This document shows positions 35,314 through 43,329 of a DNA stretch of 64,000 nucleotides, one piece after another. A program made the position numbers and the translations under genes. The notes under the pieces were generated by a model. It was not told the origin of the DNA. It saw nothing but the letters and a program-made list of their open reading frames with translations, and ran no database searches. Positions within the stretch are counted from its first letter, which is position 1. Each line of letters begins with the position of its first letter. The stretch lies in assembly GCA_016283095.1 (NCBI GenBank), contig JAEEMG010000043.1:1-64000 (forward strand), given 5' to 3'. Source of the stretch: Paludibacteraceae bacterium (lineage in GTDB: Bacteria; Bacteroidota; Bacteroidia; Bacteroidales; Paludibacteraceae).

Positions 35314-37089
35314 GTGGCAGAAAAATTTGAAATGGTGGCTAAGACCTTCCAAGGGTTGGAGGGCGTATTGGCAAAAGAACTAATTGATCTTGGAGCCGAG
35401 AATGTACAGGAAGTACGCAGAGGTGTAAGCTTCTACGGTGACAAGAAAATGTTGTATATGGCAAACTTCTTTTGTCGTACAGCATTGAGAGTGCTCAAAC
35501 CTATCTACACTTTCGAGGCCGAAAGTGCGGACGAGGTATACGAAAAAGTGAAGGCCTTTGATTGGGATGAGTATCTTGACGACAGAAAGACTTTTGCGAT
35601 CGACGCCACTGTCTTTTCAGATGTATTCCGTCACTCACAGTTTTTGCAGTATAGAGTGAAAGACGCTATTGCCGACAGATTCATGGAGAAGATAGGCAAA
35701 CGTCCAAGTGTGCGTCTTACAAATCCCGACTTGTATATCAATATCCACGTTGCCGACAGACAATGTACTATCTCATTGGATTCTTCCGGTGAGTCGCTAC
35801 ACAAGCGTGGCTACAGAGTGGCACAGACAGCAGCTCCTATCAACGAGGTGTTGGCTGCAGGTATGCTGTTGATGGCAGAGTGGAACGGACAGAGCGACTT
35901 CATCGACCCAATGTGTGGTTCGGGAACAATCCTTGTTGAGGCGGCCATGATCGCCAAAGGAATCGCTCCAGGTCTTTACCGCAAAAACTTCGCTTTCCAG
36001 ACATGGAAAGACTATGACCCTGAAATGTTCGACGAGATATTCCAGGACGACAGCCGTGAAAAAGAGTTCGACTACACAATCTACGGTTCAGATATCTTGC
36101 GCAGCAGCATCGAAATAGCCGAGAAGAACGTGACTAACGCTGGTTTGGCAAGCTACGTGAAGCTTACTTGCATCCCATTCCAGGAGCTTAAGATTCCTGA
36201 GACAGATGCGATGATCATGTTCAACCCGCCATACGGAGAACGTATCGGTGCCGGTGACGACCTTCCCACTCTTTACGCTGAGATCGGCAAGAAACTTAAG
36301 GAGGATTGTGTAGGAAAGAATGCTTGGATCATAACAGTGCCTAACGAGGTCACATCACAGATCCGTCTTTCTCCATCTTTCAAAGTGGAGCTCAAAAATG
36401 GCAACATCGATTGCGAATTCCGCAAATATGAGATGTTCTCTGGTCGTAGAGAAGACTACGTACGTGATGGCAAGGAGCGTCGTTCACGTGAAAGAGAGGA
36501 AAAGAGAGAGGAGAGAAGAGACGACCGCCGCGAGGAAAACGAATTTTTCAATCCAATGCGCAGAAAATACGTGGACGAGGATGGAAAGGATTTGAAGGAA
36601 ACTGACCGCCACGCATATTTGCGTCGTCGCCACGAGGAGCAAGCAGAACGTGAAGAGAGAGCAAAACGTTGGGCTGAGAAGAAAGAGTTCGACAAGAAAC
36701 TAGATGAGCGCAAGAGACGTTTCGAAAGAAACAATGATGAAGACGGTGAGGAAAGAAGAAGAGGCGGTTTCCGCAGAGAGAGAGATGACGACAACTTCGA
36801 AGGAAAACGTGATTTCAGAAGAGGCGGACGTGATGACAGAAGAGGAGAGAGACGTGACGACAGGAGAGGCGGTTTCCGCAGAGACAGAGATGACGACAAT
36901 TTCGAAGGTAAACGTGATTTCAGAAGAGGCGGACGTGACGACAGAAGAGGAGAAAGACGTGATTTCCGCAAGGGAAGCCGTGACGAAGACAGAGGTCCAC
37001 GTATGCACAAATCCAAAGAAGAGCGTTTCAAAGGAACAAAAGGAAATTTCCGCAACGACCGTCGCAACAATGACGATCTAGATGATTAA
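35314..37089 (+). CDS. RlmL-type THUMP RNA methyltransferase with charged repeat tail
   Basis: About 591 residues from a GTG (35314); a TTG at 35308 and ATG at 35332 are alternatives. The N-terminal THUMP domain (FEMVAKTFQGLEGVLAKEL) is followed by a class I methylase with FIDPMCGSGTILVEAAM and the base-flipping MFNPPYGER motif, like the N-terminal half of RlmL (23S rRNA m2G2445). From about residue 385 a basic/acidic tail rich in R, D, E and G extends over 200 residues and contains two 35-residue repeats (GGFRR.RDDDNFEGKRDF), 105 bp apart in the DNA. The tail probably binds RNA. Confidence 0.85.
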   Translation: MAEKFEMVAKTFQGLEGVLAKELIDLGAENVQEVRRGVSFYGDKKMLYMANFFCRTALRVLKPIYTFEAESADEVYEKVKAFDWDEYLDDRKTFAIDATVFSDVFRHSQFLQYRVKDAIADRFMEKIGKRPSVRLTNPDLYINIHVADRQCTISLDSSGESLHKRGYRVAQTAAPINEVLAAGMLLMAEWNGQSDFIDPMCGSGTILVEAAMIAKGIAPGLYRKNFAFQTWKDYDPEMFDEIFQDDSREKEFDYTIYGSDILRSSIEIAEKNVTNAGLASYVKLTCIPFQELKIPETDAMIMFNPPYGERIGAGDDLPTLYAEIGKKLKEDCVGKNAWIITVPNEVTSQIRLSPSFKVELKNGNIDCEFRKYEMFSGRREDYVRDGKERRSREREEKREERRDDRREENEFFNPMRRKYVDEDGKDLKETDRHAYLRRRHEEQAEREERAKRWAEKKEFDKKLDERKRRFERNNDEDGEERRRGGFRRERDDDNFEGKRDFRRGGRDDRRGERRDDRRGGFRRDRDDDNFEGKRDFRRGGRDDRRGERRDFRKGSRDEDRGPRMHKSKEERFKGTKGNFRNDRRNNDDLDD

Positions 37090-37131
37090 TATTGACGAAG
37101 AGGAAAACTTTTTGTTGGTAGTTAAAATATG

Positions 37132-37174
37132 TAGGGGGTGATTCTTGATTTTAGACAAGACATCCCCTATTTTT
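37132..37174 (+). terminator. Rho-independent terminator after the RlmL-type gene
   Basis: TAGGGG-TG and TCTTG pair with CAAGA and CATCCCCTA across a short loop, followed by TTTTT. It ends 9 bp before the next ATG. Confidence 0.7.
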
Positions 37175-37183
37175 AGTATAATA

Positions 37184-38854
37184 ATGAAAGGCTATATAAT
37201 TTTATCTGTCATAACCCTGTTAGTATTAAATGGATGTTCAGAAAATCCTCAAAATATAAATATTGATGGACAGACTGATTCCATCAGCATGTCTAACAAC
37301 GAGGACATCAATGACGTCGGCACAAAAAATATATTTAGCGAAAACAACAATCACGAATACATTGATCTTGGATTACCTAGCGGTACACTTTGGGCTACAT
37401 GTAATATTGGAGCTACAAAACCGACAGAAATTGGAGACTACTTTGCTTGGGGTGAAACAAAACCCAAAAAAGAATATAGTTGGTGCAACTATAAATGGTG
37501 TGAAGGCTCGGGAATGACACTAACAAAGTATTGCACCTGGCATGACGATGACACATATGGAAATACTGATGATAAAAATGAACTTGAATATGATGATGAT
37601 GCAACCATAACTAATTGGGGAGACAATTGGCGAACTCCATTAAAAACCGAAATTGATGAATTGATAGATGGGTGTTACTGGAAATGGACAAATAACTTCA
37701 ATGGTAGCGGAGTCTCTGGAACAATAGGAACAAGTAAAAGCAACGGCAAATGTATTTTCTTTCCAGAATCCGGTTATTACACAGAAAAAGGAAAAATTGT
37801 AAATACCGATCATTCTTATTTAGGATCAGATACTCCATACGAAACTGAAGGCGGGTTTAGTTCATACTGGTCTTCTGAATCCGGAGAATGTTATCCTGGC
37901 GATGGATATGTTTTAGATTTTCCTCTGTCTTATATGGAACCACATAGTGATCATTGCTGTTCCAGAAGCTATGGACTATGTATCCGTGCTGTTGTAAATA
38001 AAAATCCTAAACGAATTTATAAAGTGCCAAATAAAAGTAACATTGGATCAAAGTCCCAAAAGAAATATAAATATGCACATTGGCCAAATAAAAGAGATTG
38101 GAAAGAATTGAGAAATATCTTATTTTTCAATGATTTGAATAAAGGTATCCGAAAAGATCACATAAAAGAAATCACAAATTTTGAGTATGAAGATCTTGAA
38201 CTATATAAAAATCATATGGAAGTACATCCTGAATTTGTTCGTTTCATATACATGTTTATCGATGTTTATGACTATATTGATGTACCTGTAGACTTGAAAG
38301 ATGAATGTTTATGCTATATGATTCAATTGTTGTATGATTTATGTAAAGAATTCAATGAGAAATATCATTATGGAAATGCCGTTGGAGATTTTGATTGTGT
38401 TGACCATATGATATTTATGCAAGGATATGATTTTGTAAATAGAATCGAAAAGAAAAACTACTACGAATATCCATATTTTAAAGAATTCAAAGACCATGTG
38501 TTTGATAATATGCCTTTTGGAAACCCTAAAACTAAAGACATTCTGGACAACAATGATAGAGTAATTGTTTATGGCAGAGTATATGACAAAGACGGCTGTG
38601 CAAATCTTAGATCTACCGATGACCCAAAATCAACAATAATCGGTACAATTCCGTCTGGTGAAGATGTTAAAGTTATTTTTGCAACTCAAGACGATCTAGA
38701 GTTTGCAAAAATGATTAAGGTTAAAACTAAAGACAACAAAACAGGATTCGTGCATTATAGCCGATTAAAATTGTATTTATTTATAACTGATGTGAGTAGA
38801 AAAGAAAGATTAGAATCATATAATATTTCATATATCAAAAAATACGAATGGTAG
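37184..38854 (+). CDS. Lipoprotein with FISUMP-like and SH3-like domains
   Basis: A 556-residue protein. The SPII signal ends VLNGC. Residues about 65-280 resemble the Fibrobacter/Bacteroidota major paralogous domain: EYIDLGLPSGTLWATCNIGA, GDYFAWGET, NWRTPLKTEIDEL, YWSSE and YGLCIRAV. A helical middle segment follows, and near the C-terminus an SH3-like domain (GRVYDKDGCANLRS..IGTIPSGEDVKVI). It is likely surface- or periplasm-exposed; ligand unknown. Codon use is A+T-rich compared with the neighbours. Confidence 0.65.
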   Translation: MKGYIILSVITLLVLNGCSENPQNINIDGQTDSISMSNNEDINDVGTKNIFSENNNHEYIDLGLPSGTLWATCNIGATKPTEIGDYFAWGETKPKKEYSWCNYKWCEGSGMTLTKYCTWHDDDTYGNTDDKNELEYDDDATITNWGDNWRTPLKTEIDELIDGCYWKWTNNFNGSGVSGTIGTSKSNGKCIFFPESGYYTEKGKIVNTDHSYLGSDTPYETEGGFSSYWSSESGECYPGDGYVLDFPLSYMEPHSDHCCSRSYGLCIRAVVNKNPKRIYKVPNKSNIGSKSQKKYKYAHWPNKRDWKELRNILFFNDLNKGIRKDHIKEITNFEYEDLELYKNHMEVHPEFVRFIYMFIDVYDYIDVPVDLKDECLCYMIQLLYDLCKEFNEKYHYGNAVGDFDCVDHMIFMQGYDFVNRIEKKNYYEYPYFKEFKDHVFDNMPFGNPKTKDILDNNDRVIVYGRVYDKDGCANLRSTDDPKSTIIGTIPSGEDVKVIFATQDDLEFAKMIKVKTKDNKTGFVHYSRLKLYLFITDVSRKERLESYNISYIKKYEW

Positions 38855-38935
38855 GATCCCCTATTCCCCCACTCTATCTTTAAATGATTTGCACATTCAA
38901 AATACTTTCTCGAAACATTTGCTTAAATTTGTTAC

Positions 38936-38967
38936 ACAATTGAGTGCTTCCTTGCACTCTGAATTGT
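38936..38967. other. Intergenic hairpin in a 359-bp gap
   Basis: ACAATT-GAGTGC-ttcctt-GCACTC-tg-AATTGT forms a 12-bp interrupted stem without a T-run. The gap 38855-39213 holds no gene or promoter that I can recognise. Confidence 0.4.
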
Positions 38968-39213
38968 ATTGGTTAAGTATGCTGATGCTCATTTCAGTGC
39001 TTTGAATTTAACACTTAAAGTCACTAAAATCGGTAACTTAACTAAATTTTCAGAGAACTATTTATCTGATTATAGCGATTTATATTGACAAATAATTTAA
39101 AAGATCTAAGTATGTAATTGCAGTTCTTCGGAACTGAATTTATATTGTTAACCAGTAAAAATTACCAAAGTATTGTAAATTTTAAACAGTTTATAAAATA
39201 TATAGATATAGTT

Positions 39214-39882
39214 ATGATGCTATTGAAATTTATTGTATCTATAGTCATACTGATTGTTTTTCTGCACAAACTTAGAAAGAGCGAGGCAGAAATCAAGAAA
39301 GCCAACACAAAAAACAAAGAGAGCGACAAATCCGATGTCAGGAATGATGCCTCAGCCAGAAGGTCGTATGACGAGCTTCTGTACAGTCCCGTATTCTTCA
39401 TAGAGAGACAAAGGAAATATGCCTATGTGGACGGAGTCTGTCATTTCCTGGACTATGATGATAAAAAGGACGTTTACAGCATTGTTATCAATGGCAGGAA
39501 AAAAACTATTAACAAGAACCAGATACAGTCTGCCTTTAACGTCGACCAGTTCATTATCGGCTACAAGGGTGTGAAACTTGTATGCTATTATGGAACTCTG
39601 TATGCCATCGAATATACTTATGAGGCAAACCGTGATGCCGCATATGCTTTCGAAGGTATTGTCGATTACAGAATTGCCTATGCACGAGGAGATTGGTATT
39701 TCTGCAAAAATGTGAGTGATTTGTACATGCGGGATGTCACAAGCATTGAGGAAGTCAGGGTGCCTGTAAACGACCTGCCTTTTAACACCGCAAGGTCTGC
39801 ATTGCTCTTGTCAGGGAGGAATAATTGGAGTTCCGATGTTTATCAGTTCCTGCTTATCCTGGCAGGGAACAAAAACACATAG
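39214..39882 (+). CDS. Membrane-anchored hypothetical protein
   Basis: A 222-residue protein from the ATG at 39214, with one N-terminal transmembrane segment (MMLLKFIVSIVILIVFLHKL), a charged linker rich in K/E/S/D, and a globular C-terminal domain with alternating aromatic strands (YAYVDGVCHFLDYDD; QFIIGYKGVKLVCYYGTLYAIEY). I recognise no family. A longer frame from a TTG at 39118 is less likely because the membrane segment would then not be N-terminal. Confidence 0.55.
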   Translation: MMLLKFIVSIVILIVFLHKLRKSEAEIKKANTKNKESDKSDVRNDASARRSYDELLYSPVFFIERQRKYAYVDGVCHFLDYDDKKDVYSIVINGRKKTINKNQIQSAFNVDQFIIGYKGVKLVCYYGTLYAIEYTYEANRDAAYAFEGIVDYRIAYARGDWYFCKNVSDLYMRDVTSIEEVRVPVNDLPFNTARSALLLSGRNNWSSDVYQFLLILAGNKNT

Positions 39883-40013
39883 CATGGCGGCCTGTGGTAG
39901 AGAAAAGCTGTAAATTTTTGTGTTTTTCCTTTCAAATTATAACGACACACGCCTAATCATTTAAGCTCTGTCCTAATTGTTGAAACAAAGTAATTAATAA
40001 TTAAACCTAATGT

Positions 40014-40165
40014 ATGACCCTATTTGATCTGAATCGCTTTATCGAAGCTCAAGAAAAATACAACAGCTATGAGAAAGCACTTGAAGAAGTAAGAAACGGT
40101 AACAAAGAAGGGCATTGGATATGGTATATATTTCCATATATGAGAGGTCTCAGACGTAGCTATAA
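40014..40165 (+). pseudogene. Truncated DUF1810 gene
   Basis: The first 50 or so codons (DLNRFIEAQEKYNSYEKAL; GHWIWYIFPYMRGLRRS) match the N-terminal third of DUF1810 proteins, normally about 140 residues. Homology stops exactly where the dispersed repeat begins, and the open frame then runs through the repeat to 40295. The 3' two-thirds of the gene are absent, so this is a broken gene. Confidence 0.65.
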
Positions 40166-40171
40166 TCCGCT

Positions 40172-40245
40172 CACCCCTTGGCTCGCGGAAGAGAGTGAGT
40201 TAGGGCCAACATCTATCAAACATGAGCCCATAACTATCATCTCCT
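40172..40245 (-). repeat. Dispersed repeat (reverse) joined to a gene fragment
   Basis: The reverse complement shows part A (TTATGGGCTCATG, tttgatagatgttggccc, TAACTC) then a diverged part B (ccgcgagccaagg). It sits between the broken DUF1810 gene and the 3' end of ATPase 3. Confidence 0.65.
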
Positions 40246-40257
40246 CAACATCTAAGT

Positions 40258-41568
40258 CTATTGAAAATTTGTCCGTTTTTTTAAGTATTCCCTAAAGGCA
40301 AATAACGGGATGTTTTCCAACCATGTTTGGTTCTCATAATTTTTCATGCTTAACCGGATTCCCTTCAGAGTAGGATTGTTTTCAATAAATAATTTCATCG
40401 ATTTTGCTCTAACATTCTCCTCTGCCTTTACTTCCAATGGATAAACATTATCGTAAAGTTGAATGACAAAATCCAACTCTATACGTGATCGTTCCACTGT
40501 ATGATAGTATACAGGGATTCCTATTGTTGTTAATTGTGATTCTACAAACACTTCTGTAAATGCACCTTTATATTCTTTGAATATGTTGTCGCCTATCATA
40601 ATCTGACTGGCAGGTACATCTGCCATCGCTCCCATCAATCCAACGTCAAGGATAAATAGTTTGAATGCTTCACGATCCTCGTAGAATTTTAATGGCATTC
40701 TGACTTCATTGACACGACAGACTTTATATATAATACCAGCATCAGTCAGCCACTGAATTGCGACTTCAAATTCCGATGCTCTCCCACCCGGCTTTAAAGC
40801 ATTAAATATGAATTTCTTGTTTTCTTTTGTTAATTGCGACACTATATTCTGCCAAACCATTCGAATTCGTGGAACGACACGAGCAGGTGCATGCTTACTG
40901 AAGTCTCTGTCGTAATCATTTAATATTTCTTTTTGTTTGGAACGTACAACATTCAGTCCTTTCCCCTCGACATATGCTTTTACCGCAGCTGGCATTCCTC
41001 CTACATAGTAATATTGGCGTAACTGGTCTATATATTCGTCACTGAGAGCGTTTAGTATGTCCCAATTACTTTCTGCAATTAACTCTTGCATCTTGTCTTT
41101 ATTGTTTGCAAGGAGAAATTCTCCAAATGTCATAGGATAGAGATACATTTCATCTACTTTGCCCACAGGATATGATATGCCTTCATGCAATGCAATTCCT
41201 AAAAGGCTTCCTGATGCGACGATATGGTGTTCTGGAGCATCCTCAGCAAATACTTTAAGTCTTGTCAGTGCAACAGGACATTCTTGTATTTCATCAAGGA
41301 TTATAAGTGTCTCTTTGGGAACAATATCCACTCCTGTTAGAGCTGACAAACCTCTCAATAGTTTTTCAGCTGTTTTTTCAGACTCTATAAGTTTAATGGC
41401 TGCATCGTTTCGGTCAAAACTGATAAAGGCTGTTCTTTTGTATTTACGACTGCCTAATTCATTCAATAGCCATGTCTTCCCCACTTGTCTAGCTCCAAAT
41501 AGGACAAGTGGTCTTCTATCATTTGAGTCACTCCATTTTTCAAGATCAGAATATAAATATCTTTCCAT
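40258..41568 (-). CDS. AAA ATPase of the DUF4143 type (ATPase 3)
   Basis: A 436-residue protein. Walker A GARQVGKT is at residues 25-32, Walker B LIILDEIQE near 88-95, then VASGSLLGIAL with SYPVGKV. The C-terminal DUF4143 region contains FKLFILDVGLMGAM, FTEVFVESQL and a nuclease-like core RSRIELDFVIQ..VYPLEVKAEE. Cellular role unknown; it is the longest of the three paralogues. Dispersed repeat lies at its 3' side and 33-bp-phased iterons at its 5' side. Confidence 0.88.
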   Translation of the reverse strand: MERYLYSDLEKWSDSNDRRPLVLFGARQVGKTWLLNELGSRKYKRTAFISFDRNDAAIKLIESEKTAEKLLRGLSALTGVDIVPKETLIILDEIQECPVALTRLKVFAEDAPEHHIVASGSLLGIALHEGISYPVGKVDEMYLYPMTFGEFLLANNKDKMQELIAESNWDILNALSDEYIDQLRQYYYVGGMPAAVKAYVEGKGLNVVRSKQKEILNDYDRDFSKHAPARVVPRIRMVWQNIVSQLTKENKKFIFNALKPGGRASEFEVAIQWLTDAGIIYKVCRVNEVRMPLKFYEDREAFKLFILDVGLMGAMADVPASQIMIGDNIFKEYKGAFTEVFVESQLTTIGIPVYYHTVERSRIELDFVIQLYDNVYPLEVKAEENVRAKSMKLFIENNPTLKGIRLSMKNYENQTWLENIPLFAFREYLKKRTNFQ

Positions 41569-41597
41569 TATCTAATAATCAATTATTTACTATCAAT

Positions 41598-41683
41598 ATT
41601 TACATTTTTTCAACGTTAAAACGATAGCAAATTTACATTTTTTCAACGTTTAAACAACGGTAATCTTACATTTTTTCAACGTT
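41598..41683 (-). promoter_or_regulatory. Three 33-bp-phased iterons upstream of ATPase 3
   Basis: The 18-mer TTACATTTTTTCAACGTT occurs exactly at 41600, 41633 and 41666, with 33 bp between starts; flanking bases (ATT before, WAARC after) are partly conserved. The nearest unit is 31 bp from the ATG of ATPase 3. Unlike the other ATPase iterons, the unit is not clearly a dyad, and I see no clean -7 box. The rest of 41684-41878 has no gene. Confidence 0.65.
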
Positions 41684-41878
41684 TAAGCGGACAACATGCA
41701 ACAACATTTATAAATTAGATTTGGACATACGACATTATTTGTGCAATTTTGTCGTGTATTTGCGACATTTGAATTATTAACTTTATTGCTTGTCTTACAG
41801 ACTGGCAAGGGCGTAGGAAGCAAGGACATTCCGTCTTTTGCAATCCTAATCAACCCACTATACTTTAATATATATACT

Positions 41879-42406
41879 ATGGCAATTATAAAATCAGTCA
41901 GAGGCTACACACCGAAAATTGGAGAGAATGTTTTTTTGGCAGACAACGCTGCTGTGATAGGCAACGTGGAGATCGGAGACAACAGCAGCATCTGGTTTGG
42001 AGCTGTGCTTCGTGGAGATGTCAACTCCATCAAGATCGGCAAGAACGTCAATATACAAGACGGTGCTGTGCTTCATACTCTTTACGACAAATCACCCAAG
42101 CCTTCCACAATCGAGATCGGCGACAACGTGTCGGTGGGCCACAACGCCACTATCCACGGAGCCAAGATTGAAAACAACGTGTTGATTGGTATGGGTTCCA
42201 TCGTGTTGGATAACGTGGTGGTGGGAGAAGGTTCGATCATCGCCGCAGGAGCCGTAGTGACAAGCGGTACGATTGTTGAGCCTGGCAGCCTGATGGCAGG
42301 TGTGCCAGCTAAAAAAATCAAGGAGGTGTCGCCAGAGCAGTCGAAGGATATGATCCAAAGAATCTCCGACAACTATCACTTGTACGCTAGCTGGTACGAA
42401 GAATAA
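41879..42406 (+). CDS. Gamma-carbonic anhydrase family hexapeptide protein
   Basis: A 175-residue left-handed beta-helix protein (repeats such as IGDNSSIWFGAVLRGDV, IGKNVNIQDG, IEIGDNVSVGHNATIHG). The zinc ligands expected of gamma-carbonic anhydrases are visible as VLH and GHNATIHG. It may hydrate CO2 or act as a YrdA-type protein of uncertain activity. ATG at 41879 is chosen at the family N-terminus (MAIIKSVRGYTPKIG). Confidence 0.85.
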   Translation: MAIIKSVRGYTPKIGENVFLADNAAVIGNVEIGDNSSIWFGAVLRGDVNSIKIGKNVNIQDGAVLHTLYDKSPKPSTIEIGDNVSVGHNATIHGAKIENNVLIGMGSIVLDNVVVGEGSIIAAGAVVTSGTIVEPGSLMAGVPAKKIKEVSPEQSKDMIQRISDNYHLYASWYEE

Positions 42407-42413
42407 ATTAAAA

Positions 42414-42497
42414 ATGCTAAATGCTAAATGCTAAATGCTAAATGCTAAATGCTAAATGCTAAATGCTAAATGCTAAATGCTAAATGCTAAATGCTAA
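42414..42497 (+). repeat. Twelve tandem copies of a 7-bp unit
   Basis: The heptamer ATGCTAA is repeated perfectly 12 times, followed by several AAAAATA units. Two copies of the same heptamer occur after hflX (about 8521-8534), so the word is itself dispersed. It lies between the carbonic anhydrase gene and its terminator. Confidence 0.9.
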
Positions 42498-42517
42498 ATA
42501 AAAATAAAAATAAAAAT

Positions 42518-42547
42518 AAATCCAAAGTCAGTTTTGATTTTGGATTT
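42518..42547 (+). terminator. Terminator after the carbonic anhydrase gene
   Basis: AAATCCAAA pairs with TTTGGATTT across a 12-base loop, then tcttttttgc. A typical rho-independent shape. Confidence 0.65.
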
Positions 42548-42586
42548 TCTTTTTTGCAGACATTTTATTTTGAGAATCCGTTATTA

Positions 42587-42618
42587 TTTGTGATTTAGAT
42601 TTTCTAATTGTATTTTTG
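42587..42618 (+). promoter_or_regulatory. Promoter of the PIN toxin-antitoxin pair
   Basis: TTTG at 42587-42590 and TATTTTTG at 42611-42618, separated by 20 bases, 12 bp before the antitoxin ATG. Confidence 0.65.
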
Positions 42619-42629
42619 TCGAAAATACT

Positions 42630-42854
42630 ATGGCTATGCAAACAACAACTTTAAATAACGCACAATTAGAAATTCTTGACATGATGTCTTTTGTCAAGTC
42701 TCAAGAGGCACTTGCTGATTTGAAACAAGCCATTTCCAATTATTTCGCTTCTGAATTGGAAAAAGAGATGAATCGAATGTGGGAAACAGGAGAAATGACA
42801 GAGGAAAAAGTGGAAAATTTTAGAACTATTCACGAGCGTACTCCATATAAATAA
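42630..42854 (+). CDS. Putative antitoxin
   Basis: A 74-residue acidic helical protein (LEILDMMSFVKSQEALADLKQAISNYFA), 3 bp upstream of a PIN-domain gene. Small size and linkage indicate the antitoxin of a type II pair; such partners wrap the toxin and repress the operon. No DNA-binding fold is obvious. Confidence 0.65.
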   Translation: MAMQTTTLNNAQLEILDMMSFVKSQEALADLKQAISNYFASELEKEMNRMWETGEMTEEKVENFRTIHERTPYK

Positions 42855-42857
42855 TAA

Positions 42858-43265
42858 ATGGACAGAATCGTACTAGATACTAATTGCCTTATAATGGCAA
42901 TTTCAGCAAGAACTAAATACAACCAAATTTGGAAATCCTTTCTCTCTGGTGATTTTATTCTGTGCTTAAGCAACGAGATTTTAGAAGAGTATGAAGAAGT
43001 TATTGCGAGAAATGTCAATCCTAAGATTGCAGGAATAGTAATCTATACAATCCTGACTCGCAATAATGTTGAAAGGCTTGACCCTCACTTCCATTTTCAT
43101 CTAATTCAACAAGACGAAGACGACAATAAATTTGTCGATTGTGCTATCGTATCAAACGCAAAATGTATTGTATCTGAAGATCGACATTTTGAAATCTTAA
43201 AGACTATTGATTTCCCTAAAGTTGATATTTTAGGAATTGACGAATTTGTAAATACATTGCTCTGA
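42858..43265 (+). CDS. PIN-domain toxin
   Basis: A 135-residue PIN-like RNase (COG1569 type). Acidic active-site residues are in VLDTNCLIMA near the N-terminus, in DEDDNKFVDCAI, and in SEDRHFE near the C-terminus. It is predicted to cleave RNA when its antitoxin is degraded. Confidence 0.8.
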   Translation: MDRIVLDTNCLIMAISARTKYNQIWKSFLSGDFILCLSNEILEEYEEVIARNVNPKIAGIVIYTILTRNNVERLDPHFHFHLIQQDEDDNKFVDCAIVSNAKCIVSEDRHFEILKTIDFPKVDILGIDEFVNTLL

Positions 43266-43282
43266 ATAAGTTTTTCTATACT

Positions 43283-43313
43283 TGCTCTCCATTTTCTTTT
43301 TCCCTACTTTTGC
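43283..43313 (+). promoter_or_regulatory. Promoter of the methyltransferase gene
   Basis: TTG at 43283-43285 and TACTTTTG at 43306-43313 (20 bases apart), just before the ATG at 43330; it excludes the longer start at 43282. Confidence 0.55.
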
Positions 43314-43329
43314 ACCAAAATTCAGAACA

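Noticed and set aside
36456..37070. S/L/R-rich minus-strand frame opposite the RlmL-type tail
   Set aside because: Complement of the low-complexity repeat region; not a gene.
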